DNA from: Hofstenia miamia | Taxonomy: Eukaryota; Xenacoelomorpha; Acoela | Assembly: GCA_004352715.1 (NCBI GenBank) | Contig: SCFE01000060.1 | Location: forward strand, 1,386,818 to 1,450,817 | Direction of reading: 5' to 3' | DNA length: 64,000 nucleotides | Part shown: positions 46,694 to 56,560 of the stretch, piece after piece | Position numbering within the stretch: position 1 is the stretch's first letter | Layout: the number at the start of each line of letters is the position of its first letter | Notes under the pieces: model-generated | What the model saw: only the letters and a program-made list of their open reading frames with translations | Databases searched by the model: none | What the model was told of the DNA's origin: nothing | Made by a program: the position numbers and the translations under genes

Positions 46694-47322
46694 CAGTCGC
46701 GGCAAATGAAATAAGACCACCATGAAGTTTACGAATATTTTTGAATATTTCGATTGTTTGACATTAAGACTGAGAATCTATAGTGTAAAATTGTTTGTCG
46801 CGTCAAAAACAACACAAATGCAAGTGGATTATTCATTCGTCTATCTTCCTATTAAGTCAAATCTAAAAATAGACCTGGGAATCCCATGCGTCTAAAATTA
46901 TAACAATTGTATCATATTGGAAGAAAGAGTGACAACAAATTCATTTCACTATCATTTTTCATGATGGGACGTCGAAAAGAGCTGACACCAGTGGAACGTG
47001 CACAGATTGTGACTTATCATAAATGTGGATTTAGTCAAAGAGTAATTGCAAGGAAAGTGAAACGTTGAAAGACCGCAGTTCATCAAGCCGTCCAAGCCTT
47101 TCTCACGAAAGGTCATTTCCAATCTTCTCATCCTGGACGACAGCGCATTACTCAACCCCGTGACGATCGATTGATTCGAAAATTGTGTTTATCTGATCCT
47201 TTAATGCCTGCGACAGAAATTCATGAATGAAATATATGTCAAATTCATTATAGAAATTTATGTCAAATTCATTATAGAAATATATAATTTCGATAGTGGT
47301 CTTATTTCATTTCCCGCGATTG
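46694..47322 (+). mobile_element. Tc1/mariner (Tc3-like) element, internally deleted
   Basis: TIRs of about 27 bases begin CAGTCGCGGCAAATGAAATA on the left; inward from the right they read CAATCGCGGGAAATGAAATA. Both continue AGACCAC and are bounded by TA at 46692-46693 and 47323-47324, the Tc1/mariner target. At 629 bases it is far shorter than an autonomous copy and holds only the start of the transposase gene. Near the right end the unit ATTTATGTCAAATTCATTAT is partly duplicated, probably where the deletion was repaired. Confidence 0.88.
46961..47230 (+). pseudogene. Tc3-like transposase, N-terminal fragment
   Basis: 89 codons. Residues about 3-50 are the first helix-turn-helix of a Tc1/Tc3 transposase (GRRKELTPVERAQIVTYHKC, SQRVIARKV), followed by the second DNA-binding part (QSSHPGRQRITQPRDDRLIR, LCLSDPLMPATEI). 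A TGA at 47066-47068 replaces a codon where the family usually has Ser or Arg. The whole DDE catalytic domain is missing. It was the DNA-binding end of the mobilising enzyme and is now inactive. Confidence 0.8.
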
Positions 47323-47324
47323 TA

Positions 47325-49092
47325 TCTGCTACAGATGTTATCAGAATACGATATCTGAGAGTTTGTGCATACTTACATTACATATGGGCCTATATCTACT
47401 GTGCTTACAGAGTAAATATTTCATACTTTTAAGATATACCGGTATACAAATATGCCCTGCATGTAAATATATTATTAATTTTATAGCAATTGACAATTAT
47501 GTTTTGTAAGGTATAAATTGACCAACTAACCATTAAAAAACAATTTGTTTTGCTGATTTTATGGTATAACTTCACTAAGTGAATTGCATTGACGTTGGAC
47601 TCTCTATTTAGGTAATGGAAGACAGATTGTATTAGCAACCCGTAAGTTTGGACAATTGTGGAATTTTCTTGGTTTTTTAAAAAATGCTGTTCACGGCCTA
47701 CAGCAACTTGATAAGCAAATATAGCAAATATAGTGAATAGCAAATCAATTGCAATTCATTTAATCACCGAAATCCCATCTAAAGCTATTTAGACAGAGTT
47801 CTTATGAGATAATATTCTAGATATGTAAAAATATCGAGCAAGATCTTTTTGAAAAATAAATAGTTTCAGAATGCCGTTGTCATCTTTCTAAAGCAATATG
47901 TAATGGGACATTTTTCGCTCTATCAAACACGAGAGATGTGATTCTTTCATAATGCTCAACAATTTGCAATTGGCGAAAATTCTAGTTTATTGTAGATACC
48001 AATTCCAATGTTTTTGTTCCTGCCAGAGAAAATGCTTTACTCCCTTATGCGTATGTCCTCAATACTTCAACCTTCTGTTGCATAGCTATAGATGAAATTA
48101 TGAAAAAGCCTTTGCTTTTGTCGGAATCTCCAATAACTGTTGCAAGGCTTCCAAATAATATTGAAATTAACCTTTGTGTCGATCTGTAGTGACACTGTTT
48201 TTTTAGACGATATGTATGCACTTTGCAAATTCATCTCTTGAAGTAGTTTTGTGGAACTTGAAGCAATTTCAATGTTTAAGATGAGAGACGCGTATACTAA
48301 GCAGCCTGTGACAGCTCCTATGGCAAAAGAGTGTAAAATGGAAGTCCGCATGAAAGAGTTATCGTTTGTTCATTTTAGACAATTCCGAACGCAGCCTATG
48401 AAAAAAAAATTTCAGTGTTTTTTAATAACAGAGGGCATAAAGTAACTTTTCCTAATCATAACTCAACCCTCAATGAGCATATTTTTTTAAGCAACTTAGA
48501 CAATTCTTAAATACAAAGTCAAATATACCCGAAATTGACAAATATGAAATGGAGAATGTTATAAATTTTTTTATGAAAATTTGACAGATAACCAAGAAGT
48601 ATCAATAGTGTAACTATAAAAGTTCAGTCTTCTGGAAGCATACTGCAAAGTTGATGTGAAAAAATAAACATATTAAGAGAGCATAAGCATAAGCATTTGG
48701 CAGCTTTTACAACTGAATTGAAAAAAATAAGAAAAACTAAATCAGTTACCGTTCTCAACCATTCAAAAATTTGTCCGATTTGTTTGCGTTGAAACAATAA
48801 AGCAGCAGGGCTAGAAAAATTAGAAATTTTTAAGAGTCCCACCAATGCAGTTTCTGTGCAAATTTGAAAGATTTTTGCAATTTTTGTCAACAAATAAATG
48901 TTTGCCTTACAGAACACAAATAGCAATTTTTTTATTTTGCAATTGAAAGTTAATACTAGATCACTTTCAATGTTAAGCTTAACACCTAAAAATTTAAGAA
49001 CTAGAAAGTAAAGAAGGTCTAATTAGCAACAAAGGTAAAACGGGGTACAAACATGCTAAAACATTGAAAATTGAAAAAGATCAACTTTGAAT
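47325..49092. other. No gene recognised
   Basis: AT-rich, with several 60-105 codon ORFs on both strands that lack recognisable motifs. Confidence 0.4.
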
Positions 49093-49458
49093 ATGTTGGA
49101 TTTCTTTGAGGCCAAGTTTAATAGCAAACGAAACTATAACCAACTAGAACATAATATTAATAACTAGGTTAAAATTGAAATCGAAAAGCATTTTCCTAAC
49201 GAAGGTAATGACTATGATTTCACTCCAACAACTGTAAACAAAAGCATGGGAAACCTTGATGCAAGAAAAAGAGAATTTAAGCCCGTCAAAAAGGATTACC
49301 CATCTCAATCAAACTGGTCATTTGCCCAAACGACAGCTAGCCATTATATCGTTTCTAATTATAATTTATCTGATGTCTTGGAAATTTATAAACCCCAATT
49401 GAAAGAAATTCATGTGAGTGAAAGACCTTCCACATCATTTTTTCGATTTTTAATGTAA
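49093..49458 (+). pseudogene. Unidentified ORF with one internal stop
   Basis: From ATG 49093 one frame runs 121 codons and is broken only by TAG after 24 codons. It begins MLDFFEAKFNSKRNY and later reads FPNEGNDYDFTPTTVNKSMG, SNWSFAQTTASHYIVSN and LKEIHVSERPST. It is rich in Asn/Lys but with balanced residues, so it looks coding. It lies about 0.8 kb upstream of the recombinase-like ORF, on the same strand, and could be part of the same mobile element. The family is not recognised. Confidence 0.3.
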
Positions 49459-49696
49459 AATCAGTGTTGAAATATAATTTTTTAAATACGCTAATAGCAC
49501 AAGATAAATATTTTTGCAAGAAAAATAATACAAAACAAGATTTTTTTGAAATATTTAATAAGGGTTATCGTTATAAAACCAGTTTGAATAGATTTCTTGC
49601 CTTTTTGAAAAGTTTTGTACTTAGAGGTATTATACAAAAAAATTTCAATGTACTTAGCGGTAATATATATCTACAAAAAGTACTTAGCGGTCGTAT

Positions 49697-49725
49697 ATAT
49701 ATATATATATATATATGTGTATGTG

Positions 49726-49780
<55 letters not shown>
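49697..49780. repeat. TA microsatellite with a TG interruption
   Basis: A long TA run with an interior TGTGTATGTGTATATACA-like variant, ending exactly where the first CTCGCGCT half-site begins. Confidence 0.9.
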
Positions 49781-49783
<3 letters not shown>

Positions 49784-50040
49784 GCGCTTCGTACTATGAT
49801 ATAAGGAAAAAAGTGTACTGAGCGCGAGTTGGGTTTCTTAACTCATAGTACAGAGCGCGAGTTTTCAGTTCCAGATCAGCCAAATAGTTTTGATCGAAAT
49901 TTTTTACTACAATACGCTTTTATGATCAAAACAACATTTAAAATCTAAAAAATAAATTTTTAAATCAACTTTGAATTTTTGGGTGTTTTTATGCTTGTGT
50001 AGATATATCTCGCGCTTCGTATTTTTGTACTGAGCGCGAG
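49781..50040. repeat. Five copies of a GC-rich palindromic half-site
   Basis: CTCGCGCTTCGTAC occurs forward at 49781. The inverted form GTACTGAGCGCGAG occurs at 49815 and 50027, a variant inverted copy (GTACAGAGCGCGAG) at 49848, and a forward CTCGCGCTTCGTA at 50009. The pair at 50009-50040 makes a compact site: two 13-base arms around a 6-base spacer TTTTTG, differing only at two arm positions. The outer copies share a longer match (...GTACTATGA). In otherwise AT-rich DNA this is conspicuous. It ends about 210 bases before the recombinase-like start codon, so it is a candidate binding or crossover region. The link to the enzyme is inferred from position and symmetry only. Confidence 0.7.
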
Positions 50041-50250
50041 TTATATGATTCAAACTGGCTGTGACTTTTGTAAAAGATAATTAATTAACCCAAGTTATCC
50101 TAGTATTGCCATATGAAAGCACATGAATCTTGATGAATTGCTGTTTACACATAAATTTTGCTTACAATAATTATGAATTATTGTTTAGGAAATATTCCCG
50201 CGTATTTTTTATAAATACAATTGTTGTAATCATTCCAAAATTTGTTTAAA

Positions 50251-51636
50251 ATGTCGCTGAATAACAGTTTTAGCAGTCACTCATCTTTGGATGAACAATT
50301 GATAGAATGTATTTCTCAATTTGATAATTTGCCGAATACTTCTACACCTTCAAGCTCATCTGTGAGTGGATCTAAAAGAAAAATATTAAGAGAATGGGTA
50401 GCAAGGTTCTCAAGTAAAAGGAAGCGTTTGCGGTTTTCCAAGAACACAGAAAATGTAAATGCAACAGAAAAGACGAAAAGCAAAAGAAGAAAAGATTCTA
50501 GAACAAAACAAGCAGGACCCCTTCAATGCTTAATATGTGCTAAAGTCGTAGCAGGAAGAATTCGCGATCACATTCGATTTAGTCACCCTGAAATAACGCA
50601 AAGTGAGCGCACATTTTTGCTTGATGTACACCGCACTGAAAAAAATCGAAAAGTATACCAATGTAATGATTGTAAACGAAGATATATCAATAAAAGTCGA
50701 CATGAAATAGAAAATAAGTGCAGAGGTAGCAGAAAAGTAAAGAAAGATGAAAATGATTTCCCAAAATCAATTCTAAGGAAGATTGAACAAATCCAAAGCA
50801 AGTCGAGTAAAGAGGCTGTGACAATGGTGGAGAATTTCGTAACGCATGTTTTCTCTTTAAAGAAAAATAGTGGAGTGAGTTGTAACATCCCAAAAACCAC
50901 TGTTATATTCCTTGAAAAACTTTTTGATAAATCTGCAAAATTAAAAAATCACGAAGCTCTTGAGGATTTAATTAACAATTTTGTTGAAGACAACCAGAAT
51001 TCGCCAGCTACAATTGTGCATCTTTTGGTAGTAATAACAAATTTCATCGAATATATTGGTAGACGAAAAGAATTTAGAACAGTTAACATTCATTTTTGGC
51101 GAGCTACTGTGAATGAATTGAAGAAATCCTTCAGAAAACAGGGAATGCGAAAGAGTGCTCAAAAAAAGAATGAAATGTTTAGTAAAGTACCACCAAAAGA
51201 TGTTCTGCAGAGATTACTTAGCAGTATAAAAACGAAATTAGGCACAGACATTGCAGAAATTAGTTATCAAGATCTCAAAGCTATGAACTTTGTCTTTTTG
51301 CAAGCACATCTTAACTGTAGATCTGGTCCCATTTTAAAATTCTTAGTCTCCGATTTTAAAGAAATTAAAAAAGGCAAAAAGTTTATTAGTACAAATGAAC
51401 ATAAAACGGGGACAAAGTATCAAGTTCGAATTTCTGTTTCAAAAGATCAAATTCCATGGTTAAATTATATGATCAATGAATTCAAAGGGATTTCCGGAAA
51501 TACTCCGAAGTATGTGTTTGGCTCATTCAAAGACACTATAGAGACAGCAATGCCATACAAAATTCGAAGTATGGTTGCTAAACATTTTGCTTGGGCAGAG
51601 AAATTTGACTTCTCCGCAAGTTTTGGGACAACCTAA
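50251..51636 (+). CDS. Zinc-finger tyrosine-recombinase-like protein (Crypton-like)
   Basis: 461 codons from ATG 50251; the open frame extends nine bases further to a TTG only. Residues 1-85 are Ser-rich then strongly basic (nuclear-type KRKR stretches). Residues about 92-155 hold two finger-like motifs: CLICAKVVAGRIRDHIRFSH (C2H2) and CNDCKRRYINKSRHEIENKC. The C-terminal part reads AHLNCRSGPILKFLVSDFKE with Arg357, then NEHKTGTKYQVRISVSKDQI with His384-Lys385-Thr386. This resembles the R...K core of tyrosine recombinase-like proteins of animal Crypton/integrase families. The expected HxxR and Tyr are not present before the stop. The shifted frame after about 51620 stays open into the 1000-N gap (LISENRDAIDRNI), so a frameshift and loss of the catalytic end into the gap are likely. 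Single-exon; domain assigned by eye. Confidence 0.6.
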   Translation: MSLNNSFSSHSSLDEQLIECISQFDNLPNTSTPSSSSVSGSKRKILREWVARFSSKRKRLRFSKNTENVNATEKTKSKRRKDSRTKQAGPLQCLICAKVVAGRIRDHIRFSHPEITQSERTFLLDVHRTEKNRKVYQCNDCKRRYINKSRHEIENKCRGSRKVKKDENDFPKSILRKIEQIQSKSSKEAVTMVENFVTHVFSLKKNSGVSCNIPKTTVIFLEKLFDKSAKLKNHEALEDLINNFVEDNQNSPATIVHLLVVITNFIEYIGRRKEFRTVNIHFWRATVNELKKSFRKQGMRKSAQKKNEMFSKVPPKDVLQRLLSSIKTKLGTDIAEISYQDLKAMNFVFLQAHLNCRSGPILKFLVSDFKEIKKGKKFISTNEHKTGTKYQVRISVSKDQIPWLNYMINEFKGISGNTPKYVFGSFKDTIETAMPYKIRSMVAKHFAWAEKFDFSASFGTT

Positions 51637-51673
51637 TATCAGAAAATCGCGACGCCATTGATAGAAATATAGA

Positions 51674-52673
51674 NNNNNNNNNNNNNNNNNNNNNNNNNNN
51701 NNNNNNNNNNNNNNNNNNNNNNNNNNNNNNNNNNNNNNNNNNNNNNNNNNNNNNNNNNNNNNNNNNNNNNNNNNNNNNNNNNNNNNNNNNNNNNNNNNNN
51801 NNNNNNNNNNNNNNNNNNNNNNNNNNNNNNNNNNNNNNNNNNNNNNNNNNNNNNNNNNNNNNNNNNNNNNNNNNNNNNNNNNNNNNNNNNNNNNNNNNNN
51901 NNNNNNNNNNNNNNNNNNNNNNNNNNNNNNNNNNNNNNNNNNNNNNNNNNNNNNNNNNNNNNNNNNNNNNNNNNNNNNNNNNNNNNNNNNNNNNNNNNNN
52001 NNNNNNNNNNNNNNNNNNNNNNNNNNNNNNNNNNNNNNNNNNNNNNNNNNNNNNNNNNNNNNNNNNNNNNNNNNNNNNNNNNNNNNNNNNNNNNNNNNNN
52101 NNNNNNNNNNNNNNNNNNNNNNNNNNNNNNNNNNNNNNNNNNNNNNNNNNNNNNNNNNNNNNNNNNNNNNNNNNNNNNNNNNNNNNNNNNNNNNNNNNNN
52201 NNNNNNNNNNNNNNNNNNNNNNNNNNNNNNNNNNNNNNNNNNNNNNNNNNNNNNNNNNNNNNNNNNNNNNNNNNNNNNNNNNNNNNNNNNNNNNNNNNNN
52301 NNNNNNNNNNNNNNNNNNNNNNNNNNNNNNNNNNNNNNNNNNNNNNNNNNNNNNNNNNNNNNNNNNNNNNNNNNNNNNNNNNNNNNNNNNNNNNNNNNNN
52401 NNNNNNNNNNNNNNNNNNNNNNNNNNNNNNNNNNNNNNNNNNNNNNNNNNNNNNNNNNNNNNNNNNNNNNNNNNNNNNNNNNNNNNNNNNNNNNNNNNNN
52501 NNNNNNNNNNNNNNNNNNNNNNNNNNNNNNNNNNNNNNNNNNNNNNNNNNNNNNNNNNNNNNNNNNNNNNNNNNNNNNNNNNNNNNNNNNNNNNNNNNNN
52601 NNNNNNNNNNNNNNNNNNNNNNNNNNNNNNNNNNNNNNNNNNNNNNNNNNNNNNNNNNNNNNNNNNNNNNNNN
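51674..52673. other. Assembly gap, 1000 N
   Basis: Placeholder gap of exactly 1000 N. It begins 37 bases after the recombinase-like stop codon and ends at a TA run (52674-52695), so it hides the 3' end of that gene or element. Confidence 0.95.
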
Positions 52674-52695
52674 TATATATATATATATATATATA

Positions 52696-54044
52696 ACAAA
52701 ACTGAATATTCCATAGGTGAGAGAACATAAATAGTCTAAATATTTTAATGAAATACATTAATTAATTGCTTGAAAATATTTAAATTGCACAAAGTAGATT
52801 TAAAAGTGCAAAGGAATAAGCTTTAAGTAAACACCAATAGCTCTCTCTCTATCTCTCTTTTTCTCTCTCTCTCTCTCTATATATATATANGCATAAAAAG
52901 GTGTTCCATTGATGCATTGGAATATATATAATTACTAATTGCAGGTTCATTTCTTTTAATCAAAACTGATAAATGCCAAAGGGTTGTTGCAAATGAAGGC
53001 GGTTTGCTTTAGTATCGGAGAGGTGCATGCCAATTGGGAAAGACTAGTTGTCAGTATGTATGTAATGAATTTAGAATTAATGTATAATTGAATGGTTTGT
53101 TATTATATATAAAGTATGCGTGTGCTGCGTGCCTCATATCGTTACGGAGAATGTTACGAATTCTTGCATTTTCTAAAACTGAGTGTGTTAAAAAGTTCGG
53201 GGAGTTTTTCGCTTGAGGTCTGCGATAACCGAATGATTTTATATTTTTTATGTAATTATAAAAATAAAAAGTACAATATGAAGATATCATCCATTTGCTT
53301 GGAGATTTAAAAGTTTGTTTTGAAAATTGAATAATAATAATGCACAATTTTTTCAAAATTTTTTTAAATTGGGTTTATTGTTCTTCGTGTATTAAATATG
53401 TGATTTGTTAATTTTTCAAATAAACTCATAGTTGGTTTACATTGGCAATGCATTCAGTATAAATTTCTATTACATTGAATAGGAAATTTTATTTAAAGTT
53501 CCATAACAAGTAAACAAAAATTTTCTAAAGAGTTTTTACTGATTGATATTGTTCCAAATTTTTTCGTAAAGCCTTAAAGTAAATTTATTCAGTTAAATTA
53601 CATGGATTACATAAGTAAGCGACATGAATATTTACGTAAACATTTAGGAACAAAAAGAATTAAAAAACCCTTTGATGGTTAGATGATGCAAGTCGGTGTC
53701 CCAATTCCACATTTATCAAAGATCAGATGTTTGATTTCTATAAGATTTACATAAAAGAAAAAAGATTTCTAACATAGACCAATGCGGCTAGATATCTTGT
53801 TAACGGGTCAACTCAATAGAGCGATTAAATACTAAATTGTCGGCAAATTTAGATTCAGCCTTTTATATCCTATTAACCGTATACTTTTCATGAAAAATTG
53901 TCAATGATCAAAGGAAATGCATTCAGAATATATCGTGATACAGGCTGGTAAATTTTAAGTAAGATTAGTCTGTGATTGAAATGTTTAAGGATGTGCGACT
54001 GACAATTGTCATTAATTTAAACTATTTCGTTCACAAAAAGAGTT
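52696..54044. other. No gene recognised; CT/TA simple repeat and single N
   Basis: A CT-rich simple repeat lies at about 52840-52878 and runs into TA up to the N at 52890. The remainder is AT-rich without a recognisable ORF. Confidence 0.5.
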
Positions 54045-55072
54045 ATATATATATATATATATATATATATATNNNNNNNNNNNNNNNNNNNNNNNNNNNN
54101 NNNNNNNNNNNNNNNNNNNNNNNNNNNNNNNNNNNNNNNNNNNNNNNNNNNNNNNNNNNNNNNNNNNNNNNNNNNNNNNNNNNNNNNNNNNNNNNNNNNN
54201 NNNNNNNNNNNNNNNNNNNNNNNNNNNNNNNNNNNNNNNNNNNNNNNNNNNNNNNNNNNNNNNNNNNNNNNNNNNNNNNNNNNNNNNNNNNNNNNNNNNN
54301 NNNNNNNNNNNNNNNNNNNNNNNNNNNNNNNNNNNNNNNNNNNNNNNNNNNNNNNNNNNNNNNNNNNNNNNNNNNNNNNNNNNNNNNNNNNNNNNNNNNN
54401 NNNNNNNNNNNNNNNNNNNNNNNNNNNNNNNNNNNNNNNNNNNNNNNNNNNNNNNNNNNNNNNNNNNNNNNNNNNNNNNNNNNNNNNNNNNNNNNNNNNN
54501 NNNNNNNNNNNNNNNNNNNNNNNNNNNNNNNNNNNNNNNNNNNNNNNNNNNNNNNNNNNNNNNNNNNNNNNNNNNNNNNNNNNNNNNNNNNNNNNNNNNN
54601 NNNNNNNNNNNNNNNNNNNNNNNNNNNNNNNNNNNNNNNNNNNNNNNNNNNNNNNNNNNNNNNNNNNNNNNNNNNNNNNNNNNNNNNNNNNNNNNNNNNN
54701 NNNNNNNNNNNNNNNNNNNNNNNNNNNNNNNNNNNNNNNNNNNNNNNNNNNNNNNNNNNNNNNNNNNNNNNNNNNNNNNNNNNNNNNNNNNNNNNNNNNN
54801 NNNNNNNNNNNNNNNNNNNNNNNNNNNNNNNNNNNNNNNNNNNNNNNNNNNNNNNNNNNNNNNNNNNNNNNNNNNNNNNNNNNNNNNNNNNNNNNNNNNN
54901 NNNNNNNNNNNNNNNNNNNNNNNNNNNNNNNNNNNNNNNNNNNNNNNNNNNNNNNNNNNNNNNNNNNNNNNNNNNNNNNNNNNNNNNNNNNNNNNNNNNN
55001 NNNNNNNNNNNNNNNNNNNNNNNNNNNNNNNNNNNNNNNNNNNNNNNNNNNNNNNNNNNNNNNNNNNNNNNN

Positions 55073-55097
<25 letters not shown>
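54045..55097. repeat. TA/TG microsatellite around a 1000-N gap
   Basis: TA repeats at about 54045-54072 and about 55073-55092, the latter continuing as TG to about 55104, flank exactly 1000 N at 54073-55072. The true gap length is unknown. Confidence 0.9.
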
Positions 55098-55104
<7 letters not shown>

Positions 55105-55106
<2 letters not shown>

Positions 55107-55769
55107 CATAGCTAAAAACGACATCAGTATTGTAATCCAAAATCTTTATTTAGCAGATAAGAACATTTAATTAGTTTATGAGATATATAGACTACATATA
55201 CACATTGACTGCCAAATAAATACATTTTGTATAAGTTACGACCGAGTTTATTGTACAATTTGTACATTCCTTAAATTGCAGCTTATTTGGTTAAAAAACA
55301 TATACATAATATATAATATACTATTTCAAATTTTTTTAAAACCAATATAACGAAAATTTTAAGTTTTCATTGATTAAAATTGAAAACAATTAAAATTTTA
55401 TATATATGAGAATAATTTATGCAAGCTTTCAATACGCACTTAATACTAATGAGAAGCAAGGGACATCACATCTACCTTTGCACTTTTTTATGTTCTTGTC
55501 ATAATTATAAATGTTTAAATTATAATGCATAGTGGCCAAAATCTTGAGCAGATTTTTATGGAACATAAACAAGCAAAATTGGTTTAATTTAATTAATGAA
55601 AATTTTATTGACTGATAGATCAATGCAATGGTTGTTCAAACCATTAGATCAGTCTTCAACTAGTATTGATTGTCTATGTCAGCTGTATACATTATGATGC
55701 ATACTGAGGAAGCAGTTTGATTAACTGCTATTCTAAATAAATAAGTATGATGGAAACAAAATGTATGCT
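55105..55769. other. No gene recognised
   Basis: AT-rich sequence, short ORFs only. Confidence 0.4.
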
Positions 55770-55815
55770 CGCGGACTCCGGGATTTACAATATGTTGTTT
55801 ATCTCGGAGTCCGCG
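55770..55815. repeat. GC-rich perfect inverted repeat (hairpin)
   Basis: CGCGGACTCCG at 55770-55780 and CGGAGTCCGCG at 55805-55815 pair perfectly over 11 bases. The pairing extends inward by a G-T, a G-C and an A-T pair, leaving a loop of about 18 bases. No coding or transposon context explains it. Confidence 0.7.
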
Positions 55816-55904
55816 GTTATGCTTCACTATGGATTTTTGTTTAAACTTTTGTAAGGATTTTTGTGTGCCACATTGCAGATTTTTGTTTAAACAAAAATAT
55901 GGAC

Positions 55905-56560
55905 AAAAAGATAAGATAAGATAATCTATATTCATTTGAATTTTTTACAATATTTCACTGATATTTCAAATGAATAGCGTCATTAACTACTATGTACTAT
56001 AAAAAATGAATTACAACAAAAATGAAATAAAAAAATAAAAGACACTGACTACGGATAGCTTACTAATTTCGATTTATTGTATAGTCGTTACTATAAAATT
56101 TAAATCCTATCCATGATCTACCTGATATAAACTTTTCTTTGAGAATTAATGATTTTAATTCTTTCTTGATTTTTTTAAGATTGTCTATTATTTTCATTTC
56201 TTTTGGCAATATATTCCAGGAAGTATTAATAAAGGATTAACTCATGATATTTTTATTAAATTTAACACGTGAATAGTTTTTTGATCGTTTATTTTGCTTC
56301 AGACAGTCTGTCGAAAATGAGAATGATATCTCGTTGTAGGGTGGAATTTTGTTTATGAATTTAAAGAAATAAATAATAATATTGTAAGTAATTAATTCTT
56401 GTGGAAAAAGAAGAGATTTAGAAATATATACTTTTGTTTGAGAAGAGTTTTTATTGCAAACATTTAATACCCATTTTAGTTGAACTCGAAGCTTTTTTAT
56501 CATTAGGCTGTGTACATCAGTATATAAGATATTAGCCAAGTTTAAATTACTCATAACTAG
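55905..56560 (-). pseudogene. 3' fragment of a non-LTR retrotransposon
   Basis: Minus strand 56560-56237 reads LVMSNLNLANILYTDVHSLM, QLKWVLNVCNKNSSQTKVYI and FKFINKIPPYNEISF, parallel to the C-terminal part of the element at 36482-38569 (SHFNYSSILF, YKWAINVCKRRSS, KLLPPYNCIKIP). After a stop, 56235-56060 continues SWNILPKEMK and ISGRSWIGFKFYSNDY. The end carries a TTATC pentamer tail (plus strand AGATAAGATAAGATAA at 55909-55924). It is 5'-truncated where a hAT element begins at 56558. Confidence 0.75.

Noticed and set aside
50583-51162. Minus-strand ORFs opposite the recombinase-like gene
   Set aside because: Hydrophobic Phe/Leu/Ser-rich shadows of the Lys-rich plus-strand coding frame.
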